From Chitinophagaceae bacterium (GTDB taxonomy: Bacteria; Bacteroidota; Bacteroidia; Chitinophagales; Chitinophagaceae), in the NCBI GenBank assembly GCA_016710745.1, contig JADJVB010000010.1:868001-932000 (forward strand): DNA of 64,000 nucleotides, given 5' to 3'. The notes below the pieces were generated by a model. The model saw nothing but the letters and a program-made list of their open reading frames with translations, was not told the origin of the DNA and searched no databases. Positions 33,151 through 42,168 of this stretch are shown here, in pieces. How positions within the stretch are numbered: position 1 is the first letter of the stretch; each line of letters begins with the position of its first letter. A program made the translations under genes and the position numbers.

Positions 33151-33825
33151 ATGCCCATCAAAAATAACATAGCTGTCTTATCAAAATCCTGGATACTGGC
33201 TTTTGGTTTATTGTTAACGGGCTCAGTATTCGGGGTGTTTTTATCGCATGATTCCGGATCAAGATTTTATCCGGCTCACCGTAATATTGCGGAGCGTAAG
33301 GATATTAGTAAGGCGGAGGCTATGAACCGGTTGAAGGAGAAGGTTCAGTTGGCAGAAGAATATGTAGATGAGAAAGGGTTTGATGTTAGTTATTGTTTCT
33401 TAATAGATATGCGGTTACCATCCGGTAAAAACCGTTTTTTTGTTTACAATATGTTGAAGGATTCGCTTGAATTATCTGGCCTGGTAACCCATGGTAAAGG
33501 GTCGGAGAATGGATCTGATGACCTGATTTTTTCAAACAAACCAAACAGCAACTGTACCTCGTTGGGTAAATATAAAATGGGTAATTCCTATAATGGCTTA
33601 TTTGGTCTTTCTTACAAATTACATGGGCTTGAGAAAAGCAACGACAATGCCTTTCAGCGTTCGGTTGTACTGCATTGCTTCAATGGTGTTCCCAACAAGG
33701 AAGTTTACCCCAACCAGATTTGCGTAAGTGAAGGCTGTCCAACTGTATCTCCTGAGTTTTTCGACCAGTTAAAAATACTGATGGATGAGGCACAGGAACC
33801 AATCCTGCTTTGGATCTATTATTGA
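33151..33825 (+). CDS. YkuD_2 murein L,D-transpeptidase-like protein (copy 2)
   Basis: A 224-residue paralogue of the previous gene with catalytic H175 (VLHCFNGVPN) and C196 (SEGCPTVS). Long stretches are shared: SGKNRFFVYN, HGKGSENGSD, CTSLGKYKMGN.Y.G.FGL.YKLHGLE.SN. The N-terminus has one membrane segment (about 14-31). The tandem arrangement with separate promoter motifs suggests duplication followed by independent regulation. Confidence 0.87.
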   Translation: MPIKNNIAVLSKSWILAFGLLLTGSVFGVFLSHDSGSRFYPAHRNIAERKDISKAEAMNRLKEKVQLAEEYVDEKGFDVSYCFLIDMRLPSGKNRFFVYNMLKDSLELSGLVTHGKGSENGSDDLIFSNKPNSNCTSLGKYKMGNSYNGLFGLSYKLHGLEKSNDNAFQRSVVLHCFNGVPNKEVYPNQICVSEGCPTVSPEFFDQLKILMDEAQEPILLWIYY

Positions 33826-33879
33826 TTTCCTTTCTGCCGGTGTCCGTTATTTTGCAATCCTCTTTGAACCCGTTGCGGT

Positions 33880-34590
33880 TTAAAACATGGGTATTTCTAT
33901 AGCCAGTAAGGCTGCATCTTCCGAAGCCGTTATCGTAAAACTTTCGGTTTCAGAAATTCCAATAGCGTCTCTCCTGTTTAATAATTTACCATCAACGGTT
34001 ACCGAACCCTCTATAACAACAAGAAAAACGCCGTTATTTTCAAAAGCATTGGTATAAGTAATGTTTTTGCCTTTTGTAAGATTGGTAAGTGCAAAACGGG
34101 CATCCTGGTTGATCCATAGTGCCTGATCCGTTTCCCGGGGCGATACCACGATCTGCCATTGATCAACCCGATTTTGAATATCAAAAGTCTTCTGATCGTA
34201 CCGGGGTGTAATATTGCGTTCTTTTGGAAACAGCCACACCTGGAAAAGCGTAACGGGCTCGGTGGCCGAAGCATTGGCTTCGGAATGTTGTACACCGGTA
34301 CCGGCGCTCATGATCTGTATATCACCAGCCTTAATGGTGCCGGCTCCGCCCGTACTGTCTTTATGTTTTAGCCCGCCGGTAAATGGTATTGTAATGATTT
34401 CCATATTATCATGCGGATGGGTAGGGAAGGCGCCACCGCCGGCAATAAAATCATCGTTTAACACACGCAGGGCTCCAAAATGTACTTTATCAGGATTCTG
34501 GTATTGTGCAAAACTGAAATAATAATTGGGTTTTAACCAGCCATAATCAGCCGACCCTCTGTCTTCCGCCCTGAATAATAATGTCTTCAT
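33880..34590 (-). CDS. Pirin family protein
   Basis: A 236-residue bicupin. I start at MKTLLFRAEDRG (34590), the usual pirin beginning, rather than seven codons earlier. The N-terminal cupin has HPHDNMEIITIPFTGGLKHKDSTG and GTGVQHSE, i.e. the two histidine-rich metal motifs; the C-terminal cupin is degenerate (GVFLVVIEGSVTVDG). Bacterial pirins such as YhhW have quercetinase activity in vitro and others act as redox regulators; the role here is unknown. It lies alone between terminated neighbours. Confidence 0.9.
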   Translation of the reverse strand: MKTLLFRAEDRGSADYGWLKPNYYFSFAQYQNPDKVHFGALRVLNDDFIAGGGAFPTHPHDNMEIITIPFTGGLKHKDSTGGAGTIKAGDIQIMSAGTGVQHSEANASATEPVTLFQVWLFPKERNITPRYDQKTFDIQNRVDQWQIVVSPRETDQALWINQDARFALTNLTKGKNITYTNAFENNGVFLVVIEGSVTVDGKLLNRRDAIGISETESFTITASEDAALLAIEIPMF

Positions 34591-34676
34591 GATGAATAGT
34601 TTTAAATTCAATGTTTAAACATCAAAAATAATGCCTTTTTTGAAAACTGACAAATTGGCCTTCCCGGTGAGCCACT

Positions 34677-34702
34677 AAAAAAAATCCCCGTAAAACGGGG
34701 AT
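34677..34702 (-). terminator. Intrinsic terminator of scpA
   Basis: On the minus strand ATCCCCGT-TTT-ACGGGGAT is a perfect 8-pair stem, followed by a run of seven T. Confidence 0.88.
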
Positions 34703-34706
34703 AAAA

Positions 34707-35507
34707 TTAATTCAGACCCGGGGCTTCTTCGCCGGGTAACAGGCCAACTACCTCTTCTTCCCGGTTTTCATTCCATTCTACAATAAAATTATTGCGGCCC
34801 TCGCCGGTGAGTAAACTCATATAACGCAATTGCACCAATTCGAGCAGTGAAAGAAACAGGAAAATGGCATGAATACGGTCTTCACAAACCTCAAATACTT
34901 TTTCAAACGAAACATTTTTTTCATTGCGGCAGATAGTCAGCATATATTCCCGGCTTTCTTCCATGGTATAATTATACCGAACAACCGTATGAACCGGTTT
35001 AAAATTACGTTCCTGTAATTTCAAAATAACTTTTTCAAAAGCCTTCATCAGCTTGAACAGCGTAACGGTTTGTATTTCAGTACCTTCTCCTGCCTCTTCA
35101 CCGATCTGTGAAATCTCTTTCTGCAGGTTGCCTCTTTTTACCATCAACATGCGCAGCGCTTCCATTTCGGCCATTTTGGTGGCTGCTTCTTTAAATCTTT
35201 TATACTCCAGTATTTTGTTGATCAATTCCTGTCTCGGATCAATTTCATTACCATCAGCATCAATTTCCTTACGTGGCAGCAGCATTTTTGCCTTGATCCG
35301 CATCAGGGTACTGATGAACAAGATAAATTCACTGCTTAACTCGATGTTCAGCTTCTCCGAACTATGTATAAAATCCAGGAAATCATTGGTGATCCTGGTG
35401 ATGGGAATATTATAGATATCCAGTTCATCTCTTTCTATGAAAAACAGTAAAAGATCGAAAGGCCCTTCAAACTGTTCTAACTTGATCTGGTACGATGTAG
35501 TGTTCAC
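34707..35507 (-). CDS. scpA: Segregation and condensation protein A
   Basis: ScpA is the kleisin of the SMC-ScpAB chromosome condensation complex. The 266-residue protein starts with YQIKLEQFEGPFDLLLFFIERDELDIYNIPI, the ScpA N-terminal signature that binds the SMC neck, followed by SSEFILFISTLMRIKAKMLLPR and ends with the winged-helix part VTLFKLMKAFEKV...AIFLFLSLLELVQL. scpB and smc are not adjacent. Terminators on both sides show a single-gene transcript. Confidence 0.94.
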   Translation of the reverse strand: MNTTSYQIKLEQFEGPFDLLLFFIERDELDIYNIPITRITNDFLDFIHSSEKLNIELSSEFILFISTLMRIKAKMLLPRKEIDADGNEIDPRQELINKILEYKRFKEAATKMAEMEALRMLMVKRGNLQKEISQIGEEAGEGTEIQTVTLFKLMKAFEKVILKLQERNFKPVHTVVRYNYTMEESREYMLTICRNEKNVSFEKVFEVCEDRIHAIFLFLSLLELVQLRYMSLLTGEGRNNFIVEWNENREEEVVGLLPGEEAPGLN

Positions 35508-35526
35508 CTTAAATGATATTATTAAT

Positions 35527-35554
35527 AAAAAAAAGCTCCTGTTTAATCAGGAGC
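35527..35554 (-). terminator. Intrinsic terminator of the DUF3078 gene
   Basis: On the minus strand GCTCCTG and CAGGAGC pair around a 6-base loop and are followed by eight T. It is 111 bases past the DUF3078 stop. Confidence 0.85.
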
Positions 35555-35664
35555 AAAAGTATTGATAAGTTGGCCAAGTTTTGTATGAATTCCCGGTGTA
35601 TGCCATCAATGTGGAAAAAACATACAAATTGTACCAAAAGTAAAGGTAAACAGAAAAGTACCTG

Positions 35665-36612
35665 TTATTTTTTGTTGAAATTATAGGCAAATCCAATACC
35701 CATCAGCTGCAACCACTGTGCAGCCGGACCTCTGGTGGCGTCAACATGTTTGGTATCATCATCATAGATCATATCCACGTTAAATGAAAAATTGATGTAT
35801 TTGGTCAGTTTGGCCGTAAGGGCATTTGTCCAGTAAATATCAACGTTTTGCGGTTTTTGCTTATAATTCGAAAACAGGTCTAATTTCGATTTGTAAACAA
35901 AATTGGCACCCAGCTTTGCGGTATAATTCGCCGTTATAAAAGCGCCCAATTCATTTTTGGATTTTTTTCCGGGCAGTACGCCAAAATTTGGTGCTAATGC
36001 TGCATCGGTTACAACAACCCAACGTTCGGTCAGAGGTGAAATAAATAATGAAAAATTATCTTTTGGTTTGTAGTCAAAACCCAATGATAATAATACAAAA
36101 GCCGGAGAAAATGATTTGGAAATAACATTGGAAGTATCCAGACCGGCTGCGGTTTTCGAATAGGCCAATCCTTCGGCAAACTGGGTGCGTAAATTAAATA
36201 AGGCAGCGGCATTCCATTTTGGTGATATCGCATAACCGTATTTCGACAACAGGTCAATTCTATCGCTCGCTTTGCGGGAACCTAAACTGGTTGTATTTAC
36301 GATACCATAAGCCAGGTCCAGGCTATTGTCCCAGGCATGTTTGCCTTTTTTATAGAAGGCAAAGACATTCAGGTAGGAATTCAACGAAAATGAAAATTTA
36401 TCGCCCCCGGCCGACCAGTTGCTTTGCGTACCCTGGTTTACATTTAAATTAAAAAGTCCGCCCAGTTTCCATGTTTTAACCGTAGTGTCTTTGGGGTCTT
36501 TTGCGATCGTTTTTGCAGCTTCGTTTTTCAAATCCTTAACTGCAGGGTCCTGGGCCCTAAGGGATGTAGCGATACCCAATAATGCAATACTTAAAACTAA
36601 AATTACTCTCAT
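35665..36612 (-). CDS. DUF3078 outer-membrane beta-barrel-like protein
   Basis: A 315-residue exported protein with a signal peptide (MRVILVLSIALLGIATSLRAQ). The segment WKLGGLFNLNVNQGTQSNWSAGGD...NSYLNVFAFYKKGKHAWDN is the DUF3078 signature. The rest alternates hydrophobic and polar residues and ends in an aromatic-rich strand (GIGFAYNFNKK), as expected for an outer-membrane barrel. Function unknown. The gene is flanked by terminators on both sides. Confidence 0.85.
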   Translation of the reverse strand: MRVILVLSIALLGIATSLRAQDPAVKDLKNEAAKTIAKDPKDTTVKTWKLGGLFNLNVNQGTQSNWSAGGDKFSFSLNSYLNVFAFYKKGKHAWDNSLDLAYGIVNTTSLGSRKASDRIDLLSKYGYAISPKWNAAALFNLRTQFAEGLAYSKTAAGLDTSNVISKSFSPAFVLLSLGFDYKPKDNFSLFISPLTERWVVVTDAALAPNFGVLPGKKSKNELGAFITANYTAKLGANFVYKSKLDLFSNYKQKPQNVDIYWTNALTAKLTKYINFSFNVDMIYDDDTKHVDATRGPAAQWLQLMGIGFAYNFNKK

Positions 36613-36635
36613 CTTTTCCGATTAAATTAATAAAT

Positions 36636-36664
36636 AAAAATGCAGTCGTATAGACTGCATTTTT
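36636..36664 (-). terminator. Intrinsic terminator of mscL
   Basis: AAAAATGCAGTC-GTATA-GACTGCATTTTT is a 12-pair A/T-flanked stem that works in either direction. It lies between mscL and the DUF3078 gene, both on the minus strand. Confidence 0.85.
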
Positions 36665-36688
36665 ATTAAAAGGGTTGTATGAAACAGG

Positions 36689-37096
36689 TTATTTCTTTAA
36701 AGAATCCCGTATTTCCATTAACAAGGCATCTGTTGATGAAGGTCCTTCCGGTGCAGCTTCTTCCTTCTTTTTCTCCATTTTGTTTATTCCTTTGATGACC
36801 ATAAACATCACAAAGGCAACAATAATGAAATTAATGATGGCGGTTAAAAAATCGCCCCATTTAATCGCTACAGCTTCGGTTACTACAGCCCCCGAAGCAT
36901 CCAACACCGCTTCTTTGAGCACATACATGTTTTTACTCAGGTCGCCTCCTCCGAACAATCCGATTATTGGAGAAACGATTCCATCAGTAAAAGATGATAC
37001 CACTCTTCCAAATGCGCCGCCCATTACAAAGGCAACAGCAATTTCAACGAGACTGCCTTTCATAGCAAACTCCTTAAATTCTTTGATAAATCCCAT
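36689..37096 (-). CDS. mscL: Large-conductance mechanosensitive channel
   Basis: MscL opens under membrane tension and releases solutes on hypo-osmotic shock. The 135-residue protein has FKEFAMKGSLVEIAVAFVMGGAFGRVVSSFTDGIVSPIIGLF (first helix and pore constriction, about 7-49), a periplasmic loop, the second helix AIINFIIVAFVMFMVIKGIN (about 85-104) and a charged C-terminal helix. Length and pattern are normal. Confidence 0.96.
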   Translation of the reverse strand: MGFIKEFKEFAMKGSLVEIAVAFVMGGAFGRVVSSFTDGIVSPIIGLFGGGDLSKNMYVLKEAVLDASGAVVTEAVAIKWGDFLTAIINFIIVAFVMFMVIKGINKMEKKKEEAAPEGPSSTDALLMEIRDSLKK

Positions 37097-37267
37097 GTTT
37101 TTTGTTTTAATGTTTAAAATAATTTGATAGCGAGGAAGAGGTTGCTGTAAATGTAATGAAATAGTTTAATTATTTCAAATTTGAAGATGTTTTCGTTTAC
37201 TAACAGCGCTAAAACAAGTTTCTTTACTTAAAATTAAAAACACAACTTTGCAACCACTTTCAATTAT

Positions 37268-38146
37268 ATGAATAAAGGATTTTTAAATTGGTTTATTTTT
37301 ATTCTGCTATCCATAATATGGGGCAGTAGTTTTATCATGATGAAGGAAGGGCTGTTGCATTTATCAGCATTCCAGGTTGCCTCGCTCCGTATCGTTTTTT
37401 CAGGTATCGTGCTGTTGCCTTCGGCTATCAGGCATTTTGCAAAAATTCCGCGCAATAAGTTGCTGCTGATCTTTTTGTCGGGCGTTTTAGGCAGCCTGTT
37501 GCCGGCCTATTTATTTTGTGTGGCCGAACTGGGTATCGACAGTGCATTGGCAGGCACGCTCAACTCACTCACACCCATTTTTGTGATCATTACCGGCTTG
37601 TTGTTTTTTGGTACCCAAACCGAGGGCAATAAAATACTGGGTATTTTTGTAGCTTTTACCGGCAGTATCCTGCTCTTGCTAAGCAAGGGGCATATCCCCG
37701 AAAGTCAGAACCTGCTTTATGTTTCCTTTGTGGTGATGGCAACTATTTGTTACGGACTCAATGTAAACATGGTTTACAAGCATCTGCATAATATTGGTTC
37801 TTTACAAATTGCATCGGTTGCACTGTCGTTGAATGCGATACCGGCATTGATTGTATTGTATGCAACCGGCTATTTCAGTTTACCATTAAGTGATTCAGCT
37901 GTTTTATATTCTACTTTTCACGCCGCCTTACTGGGTATATTTGCCACCGCGATCGCCTCTATCATTTTTTACGTACTGGTAAAAAGGGCCGGCGCTGTGT
38001 TCTCTTCTATGGTGACCTACGGCATACCCGTCATTGCTAATTTTTGGGGACTGATATATGGCGAAGAAGTAGGCTGGAAGCAGTTTGGGTGCCTGTTACT
38101 GATCCTGGTTGGTGTTTACCTGGCCAATAGAAAACCAGCTATTTAA
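37268..38146 (+). CDS. EamA family (DMT) transporter
   Basis: A 292-residue membrane protein with ten hydrophobic segments in two repeats, the EamA drug/metabolite transporter pattern: IWGSSFIMMKEGLLHLSAFQVASLRIVFSG at the N-terminus, LNSLTPIFVIITGLLFFGT in the first repeat, ASIIFYVLVKRAGAVFSSMVTYGIPVIANFWGLIYGEEV in the second. Substrate unknown. It converges on the trypsin-like gene with a 5-base gap. Confidence 0.9.
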   Translation: MNKGFLNWFIFILLSIIWGSSFIMMKEGLLHLSAFQVASLRIVFSGIVLLPSAIRHFAKIPRNKLLLIFLSGVLGSLLPAYLFCVAELGIDSALAGTLNSLTPIFVIITGLLFFGTQTEGNKILGIFVAFTGSILLLLSKGHIPESQNLLYVSFVVMATICYGLNVNMVYKHLHNIGSLQIASVALSLNAIPALIVLYATGYFSLPLSDSAVLYSTFHAALLGIFATAIASIIFYVLVKRAGAVFSSMVTYGIPVIANFWGLIYGEEVGWKQFGCLLLILVGVYLANRKPAI

Positions 38147-38151
38147 ACGCA

Positions 38152-39042
38152 TTAATCTGATTCTGAAAAAGAAATATTTTTTTCTCTCAAAAAATCTTTG
38201 ATCCGGTCTACATGCACACAAATACCTACATGCAAAAATGGGTTGTTCGATATCTTATTTTTCTTACCATTATTGATGATCTCAAAATCTTTCATATCAA
38301 AACCCAGGTGCAGGTGGTTGGTGGCAAACTGCATTCCATAAATTTTTCCATCGGTATCAAAAAGTGGTCCACCGCTTTGTCCGCGTAATCCCGGTGTGCT
38401 CATCTCAATACCTGTAATGCCGTTATCCGGCTGTGTTGCCACAAAACGGGTAACAATGCCGTCTATGGGAAAAGAAGGAGAATTGGGGTTTCCGGTATTG
38501 GTCCATTCTATATCATCCGTATCGGGGTTATGTTTAAAATTATTGAACTCCGGAAAGGGAAAGCCAATTCTTGCGAGGGACTTACCTTGTTTTATTTTAC
38601 TGCTGTCTTTCAGGAAATCGGCATGCCCGTTGTAATATATTTTATTAAATCCCTTAAATTCTAAGATAGCCAGATCAAGTGTAGGGTGTGCATGGCAGGT
38701 GATCTCCTGTATGGTATCAAAACAATTCAAAAAATTATTTTTTAACTGAACTGTTGATTCGGGCAGGTATTTATATTTCATTAGCAGGCCCTGGATATTC
38801 CTTTTGTATTTTCCGTCATTGGGAATTCGGTCTCTTTCAGTTTTATAATTCAGATATTGTTTATTGATATTTTCTGCTGCCGGAATCAGGTCCATTACAT
38901 GTTTGCAGGTTATGGCCACCCCCTGATCATTTACAAAAAAGAAGGTAGAACTGCCGGGCAATATCATGCCACCATACGTTCTCGAAATCGAATGCAGGGG
39001 CCGGGTAAATTGTAATACTTTTTCGATTGCTTGCTGATACAT
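38152..39042 (-). CDS. Trypsin-like serine protease
   Basis: A 296-residue S1-type protease fold. The catalytic triad is visible as H48 (ITCKHVMD), D123 (HPTLDLAILEF) and S223 (GLRGQSGGPLFD). There is no PDZ domain and no recognisable signal peptide, so it is unlike HtrA/DegP and may be cytoplasmic. The substrate is unknown. Some such stand-alone proteases belong to conflict systems, but no partner gene (effector or sensor) is adjacent here. Confidence 0.83.
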   Translation of the reverse strand: MYQQAIEKVLQFTRPLHSISRTYGGMILPGSSTFFFVNDQGVAITCKHVMDLIPAAENINKQYLNYKTERDRIPNDGKYKRNIQGLLMKYKYLPESTVQLKNNFLNCFDTIQEITCHAHPTLDLAILEFKGFNKIYYNGHADFLKDSSKIKQGKSLARIGFPFPEFNNFKHNPDTDDIEWTNTGNPNSPSFPIDGIVTRFVATQPDNGITGIEMSTPGLRGQSGGPLFDTDGKIYGMQFATNHLHLGFDMKDFEIINNGKKNKISNNPFLHVGICVHVDRIKDFLREKNISFSESD

Positions 39043-39134
39043 AAAGGATCTGATTAAATGATTGATAAAGTTAAGAACAAACGCCGAGGGTAAACCAATA
39101 AATAAGATCAGGTAGGTTATGCCAATGCCTGGTT

Positions 39135-40034
39135 TTACTCAATCAATTTTCTTTTTTGCTCCAGGCGCATCTGCCTGGCCGTTTTGGTATGTCCGTCGTG
39201 GCTCCATCCCGGTGGCATAAAAATATATTTTAGTTTATTGGCAAAAGAGGTTTTCAATCGCAGATCCCGAAATAGATTCTGCCATTCGTGAAAAATTATT
39301 TTTGCCGGATTGGCGGCATTTTCTACGGGTTTGGTTAGTCCGTAAGTAACCGGCTCGGCTGCTAACTCTTTTTGAAAACTGCCAAACAATTTATCCCAGA
39401 TGATGAGGCACATACCCATGTTTTTATCGAGGTAAATTACATTGCTCCCGTGGTGTACACGGTGGTGGCTTGGGCTTACAAAAACGGCTTCAAACCACCG
39501 TGGCATTTTGTTGATATACTGGGTGTGCACCAGGATGCCATAAGTTTGGGTGGCAGAATACATGAAAACAATATCAAGTGGCGTATAACCCAATAATGCA
39601 ATGGGCGTGAGGTAAACGAAGCGGTACACCGGCTGAAAAACCGAAGACCTGAAGCCGGTGGTAAGATTAAACTCTTCCGAGGAATGATGGGTAACATGAA
39701 CGGCCCAAAAGAGGCGGCAATAATGGTCGACCCGGTGCTCGAAATAAAAGGCAAGGTCAACCAATATAAACAATACAAACCAATACAGGTAAACGTTAGA
39801 GAAATAGGTAACATGATACTGATAACTCCAGGCCAGCACGCTTATATAAAAAAGCCAGCGCATCAAACCATCCAGCCCCGCATTCAATACAGTAAAGTAA
39901 ACATTTTGGATGGTATCCCTGACGGTGTAAATTTTTTTATGTTTCCAGTTACTGACCAGAATTTCGGTCCCGATTAAGATCATATAAAACGGGATCGAGA
40001 GTAACAGAAACCAGGATTCTCTTGCTGAAGGCAT
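39135..40034 (-). CDS. Sterol desaturase/fatty acid hydroxylase superfamily protein
   Basis: A 299-residue membrane di-iron enzyme. The histidine clusters are in the family order: H100-x3-H104 (FEHRVDH), H113-x2-H116-H117 (HVTHH) and H190-H191-x2-H194-H195 (SHHRVHH). Four hydrophobic segments surround them. Members hydroxylate or desaturate lipids with O2. Substrate not determinable; in Bacteroidota hydroxylation of sphingolipid, ornithine-lipid or carotenoid substrates is possible. Confidence 0.9.
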   Translation of the reverse strand: MPSARESWFLLLSIPFYMILIGTEILVSNWKHKKIYTVRDTIQNVYFTVLNAGLDGLMRWLFYISVLAWSYQYHVTYFSNVYLYWFVLFILVDLAFYFEHRVDHYCRLFWAVHVTHHSSEEFNLTTGFRSSVFQPVYRFVYLTPIALLGYTPLDIVFMYSATQTYGILVHTQYINKMPRWFEAVFVSPSHHRVHHGSNVIYLDKNMGMCLIIWDKLFGSFQKELAAEPVTYGLTKPVENAANPAKIIFHEWQNLFRDLRLKTSFANKLKYIFMPPGWSHDGHTKTARQMRLEQKRKLIE

Positions 40035-40063
40035 TCGGTAAAAATAAATGCGTAATTCTGTTG

Positions 40064-40627
40064 CTAAACCGCCATGATCTCTTTTTCCTTGGCCTGCAAA
40101 TGTTTATCAACGAGCGAAATGTATTTGTCGGTTAAATCCTGTACCTCTTTTTCGGTATCCTTACTGATATCTTCACTTAACCCGTCTTTTTGTAATTTTT
40201 TTATGGCTTCAATACTATCGCGCCGGATATTGCGAACCGATACTTTTGCATGCTCACCTTCAACATTACACCTCTTAACCAGTTCTTTTCTTCTTTCTTC
40301 AGTCAACGGTGGCAGAAACAGGCGGATAATATTTCCGTCGTTTTGAGGATTTATACCAATATTAGCCATAGTGATTGCCCTTTCAATGGCCTGCAGCATA
40401 TTTTTTTCCCAGGGTTGAACAGAAATGGTGCGGGCATCTAAAACCGAAATATTGGCGATCTGGTTGATATCGGTTGGGTTTCCGTAATAATCTGCTTTTA
40501 TGCCCTCCAGCATGTTCGGGTTTGCTTTACCCGCCCTTATTTTCACCAGTTCGGTTTCCAGGTGATTCAACGCTTTTTGCATAAAATCTTCGGTATCGCT
40601 GATAATCTTACTAATTTCTTCTGACAT
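40064..40627 (-). CDS. frr: Ribosome recycling factor
   Basis: RRF splits post-termination ribosomes together with EF-G. The 187-residue protein has the family pattern HLETELVKIRAGKANPNMLEGIKADYYG, ISVLDARTISVQPWEKNML, NPQNDGNIIRLFLPPLTEERRKELVK and the C-terminal long helix. A putative -7 element lies 24 bases upstream. pyrH, a frequent neighbour in other bacteria, is not adjacent. Confidence 0.97.
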   Translation of the reverse strand: MSEEISKIISDTEDFMQKALNHLETELVKIRAGKANPNMLEGIKADYYGNPTDINQIANISVLDARTISVQPWEKNMLQAIERAITMANIGINPQNDGNIIRLFLPPLTEERRKELVKRCNVEGEHAKVSVRNIRRDSIEAIKKLQKDGLSEDISKDTEKEVQDLTDKYISLVDKHLQAKEKEIMAV

Positions 40628-40650
40628 ACAGTAGGTTTATTATTTGGCTG

Positions 40651-40658
40651 CAAAGCTA
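40651..40658 (-). promoter_or_regulatory. Putative -7 element for frr
   Basis: CAAAGCTA on the plus strand is TAGCTTTG on the minus strand, 23 bases before the frr start. Confidence 0.5.
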
Positions 40659-40732
40659 TAAAAAATGCGGGTTATATTCAATCCGGCATCAAACGAATAT
40701 AGTTAAAAGGCTTATAATTAAAAGAGAAAGAT

Positions 40733-41857
40733 TTACTCGGCTTCAACCGCCTCACCGGCAAGTGAAAGAATTTTACGCGATTTTAACACAGATGTATTTT
40801 CAACCTTTTTGGTAACGGTAAGTCTGTGTTTTGGCCTGCTGTAATATATTATACCGATGAAAATAAAGGCCGACAATAATAAAATTCCCAGAACGGTAGT
40901 AGTGCCCAATGAACGCATAAAAAAGGCCATGCCGATAAAGGTCATATTAACCAAAACACAGGTAATGGTTACCATGCGGTGGCTGAGGCCCAGGTCGAGT
41001 AAAAAATGATGTACATGGGTTCTGTCCGGACTAAATGGCGAACGCCGGTCCAGTATCCTTAATCCAAATACACGCAAGGTGTCAAACAGCGGAATCATTA
41101 AAATGGAGAAACCAATGGCCGGGGCGGCTTCTACCGGAAAATTGGAAGCCGGGTTGCCGGCCACGTTGATAAATTTAATAACGAGGATGGCATTTATTAA
41201 ACCCAATAGGAGCGAACCGGTATCGCCCATAAATATTTTTGCAGGAGAAAAATTATAAATTAAAAAGGCAACGGTACTACCGGCCAGGGCAAAGGCCATA
41301 ACGGCATAGGTTAGTTGTCCGGCATAAAAAAAGTAAATACCGAAAACCAATGTCGTTAATAAACCTAAACTACCCGCCAAACCGTCAACACCATCTATCA
41401 GGTTAAACGAATTGGTAATAACGATAATTGTAAACAGGGTTAAAACAATGCTGGTTATGTGCGATATTTCGTAGATACCCAAAAAGCCGTGAAAGCTGGT
41501 AATTTGAACGCCGCCAAATTTGATGATGATGCCGGCTGCAATCAGTTGTCCAATGAATTTTTTACTGGCGGATAAAACAAGGATATCATCTTTTATACCC
41601 AGAAAGAATATGACGGTAGCCGCCGCAGCGAAATATTGCAACTCGGAAGTTATGCCGGAAGGAACACCCATTAACGTTGCGATAATAAAACCAGCGAAAA
41701 TTCCCAGACCACCCAATGTAGGAATAACATTTTTATGAACTTTACGTTCATCAGGCTCGTCAAATAATTTTTTATCTTTAGCAACCTGGATGATAACCGG
41801 TATTGCAAAAAACGTAATTAGAAAAGCCAGACCGCCACTTAATAAAATATTATTCAT
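40733..41857 (-). CDS. Undecaprenyl-phosphate sugar-1-phosphate transferase (WecA/TagO-like)
   Basis: A 374-residue polytopic membrane protein of the WecA/MraY superfamily, which moves a HexNAc-1-phosphate from UDP-sugar to undecaprenyl phosphate. Motifs: DEPDERKVHKNVIPTLGG, the aspartates of LGIKDDIL, NSFNLIDGVDGLAGS, MGDTGSLLLG, and the HVHHFLLDLGLSH histidine loop. These fit the WecA/TagO group rather than MraY. It would start O-antigen or capsule synthesis. The carrier lipid is recycled by UppP (21.5 kb). Confidence 0.9.
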   Translation of the reverse strand: MNNILLSGGLAFLITFFAIPVIIQVAKDKKLFDEPDERKVHKNVIPTLGGLGIFAGFIIATLMGVPSGITSELQYFAAAATVIFFLGIKDDILVLSASKKFIGQLIAAGIIIKFGGVQITSFHGFLGIYEISHITSIVLTLFTIIVITNSFNLIDGVDGLAGSLGLLTTLVFGIYFFYAGQLTYAVMAFALAGSTVAFLIYNFSPAKIFMGDTGSLLLGLINAILVIKFINVAGNPASNFPVEAAPAIGFSILMIPLFDTLRVFGLRILDRRSPFSPDRTHVHHFLLDLGLSHRMVTITCVLVNMTFIGMAFFMRSLGTTTVLGILLLSAFIFIGIIYYSRPKHRLTVTKKVENTSVLKSRKILSLAGEAVEAE

Positions 41858-41888
41858 TCCAGTAATTTGATTCTGTGTCTACAGTTAA

Positions 41889-41896
41889 GCAAAAGT
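41889..41896 (-). promoter_or_regulatory. Putative -7 element for the WecA/TagO-like gene
   Basis: CAAAAGTA on the plus strand is TACTTTTG on the minus strand, 31 bases upstream of the start at 41857. The rest of the 311-base divergent spacer to 42168 holds a perfect 12-base palindrome AACCCCGGGGTT at 42007-42018 and otherwise nothing I can name. Confidence 0.5.
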
Positions 41897-42168
41897 ATTA
41901 AATATGTTTCGAGGATAAAAACCTAAAATCTATCTTTCAGACGCTGGTTTTATCAAATTAGATGCCTGATTTGCCTTTAGCATGAAAAAAACATATTTTT
42001 TTGCCGAACCCCGGGGTTATAACGAAAATCTTTTGAACTTATTATTAACTTTTTACTACCCACCTGCTTTAAACGATGAAAGTAATATGATTTTAAACTA
42101 GGTTTGCAGCGCTGGTAACTGTCAGGATTTATACTATTACAGGCAAAATTAATAAATATATATTCGAA

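Noticed and set aside
41982..42101. Small ORF of 39 codons (MKKTYFFAEPRGYNEN...)
   Set aside because: It lies in a 311-base spacer without promoter or known family, and overlaps the AACCCCGGGGTT palindrome. Nothing but the open frame supports it.
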